DNA of 64,000 bases from Brevundimonas abyssalis TAR-001 (GTDB taxonomy: Bacteria > Pseudomonadota > Alphaproteobacteria > Caulobacterales > Caulobacteraceae), in NCBI RefSeq assembly GCF_000466985.1, contig NZ_BATC01000005.1:1-64000 (forward strand), written 5' to 3'. Shown piece by piece: positions 20,131 through 29,640 of this stretch. How positions within the stretch are numbered: the stretch's first letter is position 1; each line of letters opens with the position of its first letter. The position numbers were made by a program, and so were the translations under genes. Under the pieces are notes generated by a model that saw nothing but the letters and a program-made list of their open reading frames with translations, had not been told where the DNA came from and made no database searches.

Positions 20131-21678
20131 TCAAGGCGCAGAGGACTCCAGAGTGATCACCACCAGCGAATGGGCGGGCAGATCGAGCGCCAGCCGCCCG
20201 TTCGAAAGGCGCGCGCCCTCGAACGGGCGAGGCGCGACCCGGTCGGGATCCGCGACGGTGTTGTGGGCGTCCATGGTCCCGGCGGTCAGGATGAGGGCCT
20301 GCACGATGCGGGCGGCGCCCTCCATCTCCAGCCCTATGGCCGCCCCGGCGGCGGGGTCCAGATTGATCAGCGCCAGGTGCACGCGTCCGTCCGCGCCGCG
20401 CGCCGCCGTCGCGTCCACCATGGGCCTGTCGCCCGCGTCGCCGTCGTCCAGCGTCAGCGGCAGCACGCCGGCGTTCTGGAACGGCTTGTAGAGCATGAAG
20501 GCGTGATAGGTGGGCGTCAGCACCATGTCCGGACCGTCGGTCAGGATCAGCGCCTGCAGCACATTCACCATCTGGGCGATATTGCTCATGCGCACCCGCC
20601 CGGCGTGACGATGGAAGATGTTGAAATGGGCGGCGGCCACCAGGGCGTCGCGCACGCTGTTCTGCTGCTGCAGGTGTCCATCGGGCGAGCCGGGGGTGGG
20701 GTCGTACCAGGCGCCCCATTCGTCCACCGCGATGCCGAGCGCGCCTTCCGCATCGTACTCGTCCATGACCGCCGAATGCCCCGCGATGATGGTCTCGATG
20801 CGGTAGGCGTTGTCGAAGGTGGAGACCCATTCCTCGACCGGAAAGCCGATCGCGGCGCCCTTGGCCGACCAGTCTCCCGTGGGCAGGGTGTAGTTGTGCA
20901 CCGACAGCTGGTCGAAATTGGTCCTGCCGTCCCGCATCAGGGTGCGGGTCCAGTCATAGTCGTCCCCGCTGGGGCCCGCCGCGATGATGACGGACTCCTG
21001 TCCGAAGGGGGCGATGAAGCCCGCATAGTGCCTCAGAAGATCCGTGTAGTAGGCGGCGCGCATGCGGCCTCCGCAGCCCCAGGGCTCGTTGCCGACGCCG
21101 ATGTAATCCAGACGCCAGGGCTGCTCCCGTCCGTTGGCGCGCCGTTCGCGGGCCAGCGAGGACTGGCTGTCCGAGGTGACGTATTCGATCCAGTCCGCCG
21201 CCTGCTGCGGCGTGCCCGTGCCCACATTGATGCTGAGATAGGTCTTCGCCCCGATCAGTTCGGCGAAGTCGAAGAATTCGTGGGTTCCGAAGGCGTTGTC
21301 CTCCTCCGTGCCGCCCCACCAGCGGTTCAGGGTGACGGGTCGCTCGCCGCGCGGTCCGATCCCGCTACGCCAGTCATAGATGTCGGCGTAGCAGCCGCCC
21401 GGCCAGCGCACGACCGGAACCTCCAGCGCCCGCAGGGCCGCGACCACATCATTGCGGAAGCCGCGCGTGTTCGGAATGTCGGAGTCCGGTCCCACCCAGA
21501 TCCCGCCGGTGATGCCGCTGCCCAGTTGCTCCATGAAGTGGCCGTACACCTCCGGTTGGATCACCGCGCCGGGGCTGTTCAGATCGACCGTTCCGGAGAC
21601 CGTTCGGGGCTGCGCGAACGCCGCTCCGGCGAACGCGGTCAGGGCGACGGCCAGTGTGGCCAGGGTGCGGCGGGTCAT
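20131..21678 (-). CDS. secreted GH51 alpha-L-arabinofuranosidase
   Basis: A signal peptide (MTRRTLATLAVALTAFAGAAFA) precedes a 490-residue mature enzyme. The GH51 acid/base Glu is in GVGNEPWGCGG near residue 200 and the nucleophile is probably the Glu of AVDEWGAWYD near residue 317. The NxxGGIWVG substrate region near the start and the C-terminal beta-sandwich also fit. The enzyme removes arabinofuranose side chains from arabinoxylan or arabinan oligosaccharides, here outside the cytoplasm. Its ATG overlaps the GH39 stop by 4 bases, so both are co-translated. Confidence 0.9.
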   Translation of the reverse strand: MTRRTLATLAVALTAFAGAAFAQPRTVSGTVDLNSPGAVIQPEVYGHFMEQLGSGITGGIWVGPDSDIPNTRGFRNDVVAALRALEVPVVRWPGGCYADIYDWRSGIGPRGERPVTLNRWWGGTEEDNAFGTHEFFDFAELIGAKTYLSINVGTGTPQQAADWIEYVTSDSQSSLARERRANGREQPWRLDYIGVGNEPWGCGGRMRAAYYTDLLRHYAGFIAPFGQESVIIAAGPSGDDYDWTRTLMRDGRTNFDQLSVHNYTLPTGDWSAKGAAIGFPVEEWVSTFDNAYRIETIIAGHSAVMDEYDAEGALGIAVDEWGAWYDPTPGSPDGHLQQQNSVRDALVAAAHFNIFHRHAGRVRMSNIAQMVNVLQALILTDGPDMVLTPTYHAFMLYKPFQNAGVLPLTLDDGDAGDRPMVDATAARGADGRVHLALINLDPAAGAAIGLEMEGAARIVQALILTAGTMDAHNTVADPDRVAPRPFEGARLSNGRLALDLPAHSLVVITLESSAP

Positions 21679-23261
21679 CGTGCGGTCTCCAGTTCCACCA
21701 GGATCACGTCATGCACGGCCATGGGCAGGGTCAGGACGGCGCGGCCGCTCGCGTCGGCGCGCACCGTCATCTGTTCGGGCTCATCACGGGTTTCGGCGTG
21801 CAGTTCGGACAGCCGGCTTTCGTCCAGGATCTCGGGCGAGCCCATCTCCAGCCAGGCGGTGTAGGCGTCGTTGTGGCGGAAGCCGACCCGGCGGACCGAT
21901 GCGGCATGGTCGCCGGGCGCCAGACCCTCGAACCTCAACACCAGCGGCGCGGCGGGCGGGGAAGGCCGCACCTGGCGGAAATAGGGCCGGTTGCTGACGT
22001 CCTGGTCCCGGGGCGGCTCATAGGCCCAGGCCAGCACCTGAACGCCCGTCGCGCCGCGGGTGATGATGGTCTGGTCATCGCCGCCCTCAAGTTCCTGCTC
22101 GCCCAGGGCGTTGAGGTATTTGTAGGCGAACCAGGCGGGCTTGCGCACGCCCTGGGGGTTCATCAGGCCGAACCCGCCCTGGAACGGCAGGGTCTGCGGT
22201 CCTGGCTCCTCGAACAGGTCGGAGAAGGCCCAGTAGCTCATGTTCTGGGCCAGGCCCTCGGCCTGACGCGTCTTGGTCAGGATGAAGGACGCGCTGATGT
22301 GGCTGTCGTGGACCGGGTCGCGCGGATTGTAGCTGGCGCTCCATTCCGTGAAGTACAGCGGCAGGCCGGGCTGGTGCGACGCCTCGATCTGGGCCCTCAC
22401 GTTGCGGATGTCGCCGATGACGGAGTCCGGCGACCGGGACAGCATGTTGTCGTCCTGGCCGAACTCATCGAGGAAGCCGCCCTCCACCCCGTAGGTGTGG
22501 GTGGTGATGAAATCGACCGGCACCTCGTTGGCCTCGGCGTGGGCGAGGAATTCCGGAACCCAGGCCGCCCCCGCCGTGGACGGCCCGCCGACCCGCAGCG
22601 CCGGATCAATGGCCTTTATGGTGCGGGCCGTGCGGGCGTAGTGGTCGAAATAGGCCGCCTGGTCGGCATTCTCCCAGAAGCCGTCCAGATTGGGCTCGTT
22701 CCAGAACTCGAAATACCAGGTCCTGACCTCCTCGGCGCCGTAACGGTCGATCAGGTGGCGCACGAAGGCGTCGATGAGCCCTTCCCATTTCCCGGGATCG
22801 GGATGGGAGGTGTTGCCCTGCCAGTAGAAGATGGTCTGGTCCGAGGTCCGCATGTCGTGCGGCGTGAAGCCCAGCTCGATGAAGGGCCGGATGCCCATCT
22901 CCAGAAACTGGTCGTACAGCCGGTCGATGCGGCTGAAGTCATAGACCGGCCGACCGTCCACCTCGCGATAGACGCCCATGTCGTCGTGGAAGATGGCGTG
23001 GAAGCGGATGTAGTCGAAGCCGAGCTCGTCGCGCACGATCCAAAGCTGGCCCAGGGCGTCGTCCCGTCCCGTCACGCCGGGATAGTCCGCCCCGACGGAG
23101 TGCAGCGCCATGCGGTCGCGGGGGCGGGCAGGGGCGTTCAGATCAACGGTGACTTCGCGGACGCTTGCGAGGCCCGTATCCTGACCTGCGGCTGCACACG
23201 GGGTCTGCGCCAGCATCAAGCCGGCGACGGCCAAAATAGCCAGCGCACCACACCACTTCAC
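21675..23261 (-). CDS. secreted GH39 beta-xylosidase
   Basis: The 528-residue protein has a signal peptide (MKWCGALAILAVAGLMLA). The GH39 acid/base site is FEFWNEPNLDGFW near residue 190 and the nucleophile lies in YFTEWSASYN near residue 295. The N-terminal strand VDLNAPARPRDRMALHSVGAD and a C-terminal beta domain fit the family. It cleaves xylose from the non-reducing end of xylo-oligosaccharides. Together with the GH51 gene this suggests use of arabinoxylan fragments in the periplasm or outside. A LacI-type operator sits just upstream. Confidence 0.88.
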   Translation of the reverse strand: MKWCGALAILAVAGLMLAQTPCAAAGQDTGLASVREVTVDLNAPARPRDRMALHSVGADYPGVTGRDDALGQLWIVRDELGFDYIRFHAIFHDDMGVYREVDGRPVYDFSRIDRLYDQFLEMGIRPFIELGFTPHDMRTSDQTIFYWQGNTSHPDPGKWEGLIDAFVRHLIDRYGAEEVRTWYFEFWNEPNLDGFWENADQAAYFDHYARTARTIKAIDPALRVGGPSTAGAAWVPEFLAHAEANEVPVDFITTHTYGVEGGFLDEFGQDDNMLSRSPDSVIGDIRNVRAQIEASHQPGLPLYFTEWSASYNPRDPVHDSHISASFILTKTRQAEGLAQNMSYWAFSDLFEEPGPQTLPFQGGFGLMNPQGVRKPAWFAYKYLNALGEQELEGGDDQTIITRGATGVQVLAWAYEPPRDQDVSNRPYFRQVRPSPPAAPLVLRFEGLAPGDHAASVRRVGFRHNDAYTAWLEMGSPEILDESRLSELHAETRDEPEQMTVRADASGRAVLTLPMAVHDVILVELETAR

Positions 23262-23298
23262 GGCATCCTCCCTCGGTCCTTCGGACTCTCAGGAAGAC

Positions 23299-23310
23299 GG
23301 TAGCGTTACC
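23299..23310. promoter_or_regulatory. LacI-family-type operator before GH39-GH51
   Basis: The near-palindrome GGTAGCGTTACC lies about 38 bases upstream of the GH39 start. It matches the usual LacI-family operator shape with a central CG-like step. On the minus strand a possible -35 (TTGCAC, about 23318-23323) is followed 17 bases later by TACCGT, which the palindrome covers. A repressor bound here would block the promoter. No LacI-type gene is in the window. Confidence 0.55.
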
Positions 23311-23355
23311 ATTCCAGATGTGCAAACCAGTTTCACCAGCGCGATGGCGGTCGTG

Positions 23356-24288
23356 TCAGGGCTCGGGCGTCCAGACGAAACCGCCGTCCCGTTGCTCGAT
23401 GCGGCCCAGACCCGGATAGGGGAAGTGCACGCCGTAATAACGTTGTCCCTCGCCGGCGCCGCGCTCAAGCAGGCTCCGCCGGGTGGCGATGGCGGTGTCG
23501 CTGTCGTTGTCCCAGGCGTTCACGAGCTCCGGACGCCGCACCGATATCACCGCGCTGTGCAGGGCGTCGCCGATGTAGAGCAGGCGCTCGTCGCCCGAGG
23601 TGATCGCGAAGCCGGAATGGCCCGGGGTATGGCCGTCCAGCGGCACGGCGGTGAGGAACGGCGTGATGGCGGCGCCGGGTTCGAACGTCTGGACCTGCGG
23701 GGTGATGGCGGCCACGAACCCGGCGAGGCCCTGCGCTTCGGCGCCGGCCTGCATGGCGCGCCATTCCGGGGCGCTCATGCGGATCAGGGCGTTGGGGAAG
23801 GCCAGGGCGCCCTCGGCGTTCAGCAGGCCGCCGATGTGGTCGCCGTGGGCGTGGGAAATCAGGATGTCGGTCACTTCGGCCGCCTCGACGCCCGCGGCGG
23901 AGAGCGCGCCGGGCAGGCCGTTCTGGGTGCCCATCTGGCCGCCGGCGCCGGTGTCGATCAGCACCACCCGGTCGCCCTGGCGCACCAGCAGCGGCTGGAC
24001 CGACAGGTGCACGGCGTCGCCCTCTTCACCGGCTTCGGCGAGAACGGCGGCCACAACAGCGGGATCGCCCCAGGGGCTCTGGTCCACCGGCAGGCTGATG
24101 GTCCCGTCCCTCAGCGCCGCCAGTTGCAGCGCTCCGAGAGTGAAGGGATGCACGTCCGTGCTGGCGGGAATGGCGTCGGCGGCGGCCTCGCTCTCTGCGG
24201 GCGCTTCGCCCGGCTGGCTGCAGGCGGCGGCGCCCAGAAGGGCGGCGAGGGTCAGCGCGGCCGAAGCCAGCTTGATGGAAGGTGTCAT
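23356..24288 (-). CDS. MBL-fold hydrolase lipoprotein
   Basis: The start is the ATG of MTPSIKLASAALTLAALLGAAAC, a lipoprotein signal with the Cys in LGAAAC, giving 310 residues. The metallo-beta-lactamase zinc motif SHAHGDHIGG and the later PLDGHTPGHSG and YIGDALH sites are complete. The family includes lactonases and quorum-quenching enzymes (AttM-like), which are usually cytoplasmic, and exported hydrolases such as this one; the substrate is unknown. It stands after sodB on the same strand but behind a strong terminator, so it likely has its own promoter. Confidence 0.83.
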   Translation of the reverse strand: MTPSIKLASAALTLAALLGAAACSQPGEAPAESEAAADAIPASTDVHPFTLGALQLAALRDGTISLPVDQSPWGDPAVVAAVLAEAGEEGDAVHLSVQPLLVRQGDRVVLIDTGAGGQMGTQNGLPGALSAAGVEAAEVTDILISHAHGDHIGGLLNAEGALAFPNALIRMSAPEWRAMQAGAEAQGLAGFVAAITPQVQTFEPGAAITPFLTAVPLDGHTPGHSGFAITSGDERLLYIGDALHSAVISVRRPELVNAWDNDSDTAIATRRSLLERGAGEGQRYYGVHFPYPGLGRIEQRDGGFVWTPEP

Positions 24289-24307
24289 GGATCGTGTCCC
24301 CGAAATG

Positions 24308-24335
24308 AAAAACGCCCCGCCGATCCGGCGGGGCG
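24308..24335 (-). terminator. rho-independent terminator of sodB
   Basis: A 10-base perfect GC stem (CGCCCCGCCG/CGGCGGGGCG) with an ATC loop is followed on the minus strand by TTTTT. It begins about 10 bases after the sodB stop. Confidence 0.92.
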
Positions 24336-24344
24336 CTTTGGTCA

Positions 24345-24959
<615 letters not shown>

Positions 24960-24997
24960 GGTGTGACTCCTTTTCGTCGGCGATCGTTCTGTCTCAA

Positions 24998-25017
24998 CGC
25001 TTCATGTAGGTGAAGCG
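24998..25017. promoter_or_regulatory. inverted repeat between ispA and sodB
   Basis: The 7-base arms CGCTTCA and TGAAGCG are separated by 6 bases. The repeat lies 39 bases upstream of the sodB ATG and 46 bases after the ispA stop. It could be an operator for sodB or a weak terminator for ispA, since a TTGAG follows on the minus strand. The sequence alone does not decide. Confidence 0.35.
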
Positions 25018-25062
25018 ATGCCGGACCCAAGCCATGCGGGCCGGATTTCTGGGGATTACGGC

Positions 25063-25986
25063 TCAGCTTCGACGGTGCAGGACGTGGTCGACGCTGGCCT
25101 TCAGCATCTCGGCGTCATGGCCGAAGGGCGCCAGGTGGTCCCGCGCCTGCTGGGCCAGGTGGGACACCCGCTCGCGCGCGGCGTCGACGCCCAGCAGGGT
25201 GACGAAATTGGTCTTGCCCCTGGCCGCGTCCTTGCCGCCCGCCGCCTTGCCCAACAGATCCTCGTCCCCCTCGGCGTCCAGCAGGTCGTCCACGATCTGA
25301 TAGGCCAGCCCCAGGTCGTGGGCGAAGGCGAGCAGGGCGTTGCGGTGCTCCTCGCGGGCATGGGCGATGATCAGGGGAATCTCGAAGGCGTAGGTGATCA
25401 GGGCCCCGGTCTTGAGCCGCTGCATGCGCGCCACCCCGCCCAGGTCATCGCGCACCCCCATCAGATCGATCATCTGGCCGCCCGCCATGCCCCGCGCACC
25501 CGACGCGAAGGACAGGCGCATGGCCAGCTCGCAGCGCACGCCGGGGTCGTCGTGGGTGTCCTCGTCGAGGATGATGTCGAACGCCGCGGTCTGCAGCGCG
25601 TCCCCGGCCAGCACGGCTGTGGCCTCATCATAGGCCCGGTGCAGGGTAGGCCGGCCCCGGCGCATGTCGTCGTCATCCATGCACGGCAGGTCATCGTGGA
25701 TCAGGGAATAGGCGTGCACGCACTCCAGCGCGCATGCCGCGCGCAGCACCGGCCGCTCCTCGATGTCGAACAGCCGGGCCGCCTCCAGGGCGAAGAACGG
25801 CCGCAGCCGCTTGCCGGGCCCCAGGGCCGCGTAGCGCATGGCCTCGGTGAGGCGCGCCTCGGGGCCGTCAGCGCGCGGCAGCAGTTCGTCCAGCGCCACT
25901 GTGACCAGATCGGCCACCTCCGCCACGCGGTCGGCCATGGCCTGTTCCGGCGAATTGGCGGCGGGGTAGGGATCGGATTGGTTCAA
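25063..25986 (-). CDS. ispA: polyprenyl synthetase, farnesyl diphosphate synthase
   Basis: The product joins isopentenyl diphosphate units to make farnesyl diphosphate. The first Asp-rich motif ([17 protein letters not shown]) and the second ([15 protein letters not shown]) are intact, and GKRLRPFF matches the family start. The likely start is a TTG at 25986 that overlaps the csaA stop (TTGA), giving 307 residues. The ATG at 25938 would give 291. It is the last gene of an xseB-csaA-ispA operon; xseB next to ispA is a very common bacterial arrangement. The dxs gene often found next to it is absent here. Confidence 0.92.
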   Translation of the reverse strand: MNQSDPYPAANSPEQAMADRVAEVADLVTVALDELLPRADGPEARLTEAMRYAALGPGKRLRPFFALEAARLFDIEERPVLRAACALECVHAYSLIHDDLPCMDDDDMRRGRPTLHRAYDEATAVLAGDALQTAAFDIILDEDTHDDPGVRCELAMRLSFASGARGMAGGQMIDLMGVRDDLGGVARMQRLKTGALITYAFEIPLIIAHAREEHRNALLAFAHDLGLAYQIVDDLLDAEGDEDLLGKAAGGKDAARGKTNFVTLLGVDAARERVSHLAQQARDHLAPFGHDAEMLKASVDHVLHRRS

Positions 25987-26336
25987 AACAGACGCCCCCC
26001 CACCGGAACCTCGCGGTCCACGCACACCAACACCACCTCGCCGTCGGCGTCGGGAAAGCCCAGGGTCAGCACCTCGGACATCATCGGTCCGATCTGGCGG
26101 GGCGGGAAGTTGACGACGGCGGCGACCTTGCGGCCGTGCAGCTCGTCCAAAGCATAGTGTTTCGTGATCTGGGCCGAGGAGCGCTTCACCCCGATGTCGG
26201 GGCCGAAATCGATGGTCAGGCGATAGGCGGGCTTGCGCGCTTCGGGAAAGGGCTCGGCCTTGAGGACCTGGCCGACGCGAACGTCCACCTTCATGAAGTC
26301 GTCGAAGGTGATCTGATCGGCCGCCGGGCCGCTCAT
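25983..26336 (-). CDS. csaA: tRNA-binding protein (CsaA family)
   Basis: The 117-residue protein consists of one OB-fold tRNA_bind domain. [22 protein letters not shown] at about residues 15-36 and [12 protein letters not shown] are typical of CsaA. The family also carries chaperone-like or export-related activity in Bacillus; its role in Proteobacteria is uncertain. The ATG shares a base with the xseB stop (TGATG), and an upstream GTG at 26339 is an alternative. It is flanked by xseB and ispA in a tight operon. Confidence 0.85.
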   Translation of the reverse strand: MSGPAADQITFDDFMKVDVRVGQVLKAEPFPEARKPAYRLTIDFGPDIGVKRSSAQITKHYALDELHGRKVAAVVNFPPRQIGPMMSEVLTLGFPDADGEVVLVCVDREVPVGGRLF

Positions 26337-26587
26337 CACGAGAACTCGGCGGGCTCGACGCCCCTGGCCTGGCCGTCGGCGCCGACCACGATCTTCTCCA
26401 CCCGCAGCTGGGCGGCCTTCAGCCTGGCCTCGCAGTGAGCCTTGAGCGCGGCTCCCCGCTCATAGATGGCGATGGACCGCTCCAGCGGGGCCTGGCCCGA
26501 CTCGAGCTCGGAGACGATCTGCTCAAGTTGAGCCAGGGCGTCCTCGAAGCTGAGATCGGCGGGAATGGTCTTGGGGTCGTCGGCCAT
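26336..26587 (-). CDS. xseB: exodeoxyribonuclease VII small subunit
   Basis: The 83-residue protein is the small subunit of ExoVII, which degrades single-stranded DNA into oligonucleotides together with XseA. The sequence [19 protein letters not shown] and [11 protein letters not shown] is the conserved helical hairpin. The start chosen is MADDPKTIP. The large subunit xseA is not in the window, which is common since the two genes are often unlinked. It heads the xseB-csaA-ispA operon. Confidence 0.93.
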   Translation of the reverse strand: MADDPKTIPADLSFEDALAQLEQIVSELESGQAPLERSIAIYERGAALKAHCEARLKAAQLRVEKIVVGADGQARGVEPAEFS

Positions 26588-26668
26588 GGTGTTTTCGCGC
26601 ATCCGGAGAGTCGGGCGACCCTAGACCATATCCGCCCCATGCCGGAACGGCCTGAATCCAAAAAATGG

Positions 26669-27292
26669 TCAGGCGGCCGGCGGCGGTGTCAGGGCGTCGT
26701 CCTTCTCGGTGGCGCGGCGCCATGCGTCGCGGTCCATCACCCGGTGGGCGTAGTCGGCGAACTCGGGACGTTTCTCGATGGTGCCGAACTGCAGACCCCA
26801 GCCGACCTGGGCCCCCACATAGACGTCCGCCGCGCTGAACCGGTCGCCGGCGATGTAGGGTCCGGCCTTCACCGCCCCCGACAGGGCGTCAAGCACCGCC
26901 GCCATGGAGCCGTAGCCCACGAAGCCCTGCTTGTCGGCCGGCACCTGCACCTGCAGCGCCTGATTGGTGACCGCGGCCTCCAGCGGACCGGCGGCGAAGA
27001 ACATCCAGCGGTAATAGGCCCCGCGCCTGTCCAGCGCGGGCGCCAGGCCCGCCTCGGGAAAGGCGTCGGCCAGATAGGCGCAGATGGCCGCGCACTCGGT
27101 GATCACCTGATCGCCGTGGCGAATGGCCGGCACCTTGCCCATGGGATTGATCGCCAGATAGTCGGCGCCCTTCATGGTCGTGCCGTAATCGAGCACCGTC
27201 TCGGCGTAGTCGGCGCCCGTCTCCTCCAGCATCCAGCGGACGATGCGGCCCCGCGACATGGGGTTGGTGTAGAACATCAGATTCTGAGCCAT
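26669..27292 (-). CDS. glutathione S-transferase family protein
   Basis: Starting at MAQNLMFYTNPMSRG, the protein has 207 residues. The thioredoxin-like N-terminal domain contains NPMGKVPAI, the cis-Pro loop, and ITECAAICAYLAD, the Glu-Ser-type glutathione site with Cys in place of Ser. The C-terminal helical domain includes AGDRFSAADVYVGAQ. It is a cytoplasmic conjugating or thiol-exchange enzyme of unknown substrate. It stands alone, 82 bases before xseB on the same strand. Confidence 0.88.
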   Translation of the reverse strand: MAQNLMFYTNPMSRGRIVRWMLEETGADYAETVLDYGTTMKGADYLAINPMGKVPAIRHGDQVITECAAICAYLADAFPEAGLAPALDRRGAYYRWMFFAAGPLEAAVTNQALQVQVPADKQGFVGYGSMAAVLDALSGAVKAGPYIAGDRFSAADVYVGAQVGWGLQFGTIEKRPEFADYAHRVMDRDAWRRATEKDDALTPPPAA

Positions 27293-27378
27293 CTGCGGTC
27301 TCCCTTTACGGTCACGCTCGAACATAAGCAGAACATCAACGCCGCGTCATGTGAAACCTCGGCGACAGAGGCTCGTCG

Positions 27379-28023
27379 TCAGCGCTTCTCGAAGCGGCGG
27401 CTGGACCAGTATTTGAACCCCTGATCCAGGGTGCAGCGCCAGCCCAGCGACTTGAGCCGATGGCCGATCATGGCGTTGAAGAAGCCGTGGGCCAGGACCA
27501 GCACCTCCTCGCCCTGTTCGGCGCGGGTGATCAGGATGTTGGCGGCCTTCACCGCCCGGGCGCGGGCCAGGTCGCGGCTTTCCTCGCCCTCGTCATGCAG
27601 GTCGAAGGCCCACCACCAGATGCGCGAGACCACGCCCCACCAGCGGGGCGACAGCTTCACCCAGGCTGGAAAGGCGGGCGGGGGCAGGGGGGCTTCGATG
27701 AAAACCGGGTCTATGGACAGTTCGCGCTCGCCCGCCACATGGCCCGCCGTCTCGATGGCGCGGGGCCGCGTCGAGACGAAGATGGCGTCGGCGCGGGCGG
27801 CGGTTTGCAAAAGGCCCGGCGGCGGCGTCTGCTTCTTGCAAAGGCCGCCCACCTCATAGGTCGCCCACCAGTCGCGGTAGCCCTGGGACGTCAGCAGCAC
27901 CTTGCGGGACAGGGCCGGTCGGCCGTGGCGAGCAAGCGTGATGGCGCCCGGTGCGCGCACGGCGGCGGGCGCCGCCGGGGGGCGGACGGGAATCGACTCA
28001 GCGGGGAGATTCTGGATCGTCAT
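27379..28023 (-). CDS. histidine phosphatase family protein
   Basis: The 214-residue protein has the RHG signature in ITLARHGRPALSRK near residue 32, the second Arg in VSTRPRAIETA near residue 85, and the second catalytic His in VLVLAHGFFNAMIG near residue 178. This is the phosphoglycerate-mutase-like fold. Several tryptophans (SPRWWGVVSRIWWWAFD) form an unusual insert. Substrate is not evident; no signal peptide is present, so it should be cytoplasmic. Confidence 0.8.
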   Translation of the reverse strand: MTIQNLPAESIPVRPPAAPAAVRAPGAITLARHGRPALSRKVLLTSQGYRDWWATYEVGGLCKKQTPPPGLLQTAARADAIFVSTRPRAIETAGHVAGERELSIDPVFIEAPLPPPAFPAWVKLSPRWWGVVSRIWWWAFDLHDEGEESRDLARARAVKAANILITRAEQGEEVLVLAHGFFNAMIGHRLKSLGWRCTLDQGFKYWSSRRFEKR

Positions 28024-28064
28024 GGCCGGACACGGACGCCTTTGGCATCAAAGGTTTCGCGCGT

Positions 28065-28982
28065 CTATCCCTCCCCTAGCGCCCGCAGATGGGCGACGGC
28101 CGACAGGCCCAGTCCGTTCAGGTCGTAGCCGCCCTCCAGCGACGAGACAACCTTGCCGCCGCAGCGGGCGCGGGCGACTTCGATCACCGCCCGGGTGGCC
28201 CAGGCGAAATCCTCGGCCTCCAGAGACTGGTGCGCCAACGGATCGCGGCGGTGGGCGTCGAAGCCCGCCGAGATGATCACAAGGTCGGGATCAAAGGCGT
28301 CCAGCGCCGGCATCAGACCGCCGGAGAAGGTGGCCCGCCACGCCTCGCGCGCCGCGTGGGGCGGGACCGGGGCGTTGACGATGTTGCCCACGCCGGTCTC
28401 GTCCGCCGCGCCCGTGCCAGGATAGAGCGGCATCTGGTGGATGGAGCCGAGGAACAGGCTGGCGTCGTTCTCGAACGCCGCCTGGGTGCCATTGCCGTGG
28501 TGCACGTCGAAGTCGATCACCGCGACCCTCGCCATGCCCAGCGTCTGGGCTTCGCGCGCGGCGACGGCCACATTGGAGAACAGGCAGAACCCCATGGCCT
28601 TGTCCGGCTCCGCGTGGTGGCCCGGGGGACGCACGGCGGCGAAGGCGCGATCAGCCTCGCCGCGCGCCACGGCCCGCACCGCCTGGACCGCCGCCCCCGC
28701 CGCCAGTCGCCCGGCCCGCACGCTTCCCGGCGACAGCACCGTGTCAGCGTCCAGCGCTACGACGCCGGCGGCGGGCGAGGCGTCCAGAATCCTCTGAACG
28801 TGGGCCTCGGGGTGGACGCGGATCAGGGCCTGAATCTCGGCCTCCGTCGCCTCGCGACGGTCCAGCGACAGGCCCGCGTCGTCCACGGCGTCCAGCACGG
28901 CCGCCAGCCGGGCCGAGCGCTCGGGGTGCCCCTGGCCGGTGTCGTGGGCGAGCATGTCGGGGTGGGTGATGAACAGGGTCAT
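28065..28982 (-). CDS. histone deacetylase family protein (acetylpolyamine/acetoin-type)
   Basis: This 305-residue zinc hydrolase has the class II HDAC-like core: [11 protein letters not shown] at the start, [18 protein letters not shown] with the catalytic His pair, [13 protein letters not shown] with the zinc Asp and His, and [14 protein letters not shown] with the second zinc Asp. Bacterial members deacetylate acetylpolyamines or other small acetylated compounds, or act on acetyl-lysine. Which applies here is not clear. The gene stands alone and is divergent from a GNAT acetyltransferase 62 bases away, an opposing activity. Confidence 0.9.
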   Translation of the reverse strand: MTLFITHPDMLAHDTGQGHPERSARLAAVLDAVDDAGLSLDRREATEAEIQALIRVHPEAHVQRILDASPAAGVVALDADTVLSPGSVRAGRLAAGAAVQAVRAVARGEADRAFAAVRPPGHHAEPDKAMGFCLFSNVAVAAREAQTLGMARVAVIDFDVHHGNGTQAAFENDASLFLGSIHQMPLYPGTGAADETGVGNIVNAPVPPHAAREAWRATFSGGLMPALDAFDPDLVIISAGFDAHRRDPLAHQSLEAEDFAWATRAVIEVARARCGGKVVSSLEGGYDLNGLGLSAVAHLRALGEG

Positions 28983-29044
28983 GAGTCGCAGTCTAGCGAG
29001 GCGGCGGGGTTTGCGTCACGCGCCGGGAAAGCTATGCCGCCATC

Positions 29045-29571
29045 ATGACCGCTTTCGCCATCCGCCCCGCCACGCCCGACGACGCCCCCGCCCTGGCGGT
29101 GCTCGGCCGCGCCACCTTCATCGAGACCTTCGTCACAGGCTTTGAGATTCCCTATCCGCCGGAGGACCTGGAGCCGTTTCTGGACGAGACCTTCAGCGAG
29201 GCGACCACGCGGGCGCGGCTGAGCGATCCGGACCACCATTACTGGGTGGCCGAGCAGGATGGGGAGGTTCTGGCTTCGCCAACACCGGCCGCTGCGGCCT
29301 GCCGCATCCTGACGCGCGGGCGAGCCATGCGGAACTGCACCGGCTTTATGTGTCGAAGGCGGCGCAGGGGCTGGGTGTCGGCACGGCCCTGCTGAAAGTG
29401 GCGCTGGACTGGATGGAGGCGAATTCGGACGGGCCGCTGTGGATCGGGGTCTGGAGCGGCAATGTGAAGGCGCAGAAGCTTTACGCCGCCTATGGCTTCG
29501 ACAAGGCGGGGGAGTATCAGTATCCGGTCGGGGCCTGGCGCGACGACGAGTTCATCCTGCGCCGGGGCTGA
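29045..29571 (+). pseudogene. GNAT N-acetyltransferase with one frameshift
   Basis: The first part (TAFAIRPATPDDAPALAVLG) and the second part (LHRLYVSKAAQGLGVGTALL, then GVWSGNVKAQKLYAAYGF) are in different frames. Together they make one complete acetyltransferase of about 175 residues with the acetyl-CoA loop QGLGVGTA. The break is near 29273-29275, where EVLA should run into FANTGRCGL; adding one base restores it. The gene is divergent from the deacetylase. Confidence 0.85.
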
Positions 29572-29640
29572 CGTCAGGGATCGTGGATGGACCTTGCGCC
29601 GGTCCTCTGCTGATGTTTGGGGCGAAACGGGAGACCGGCC

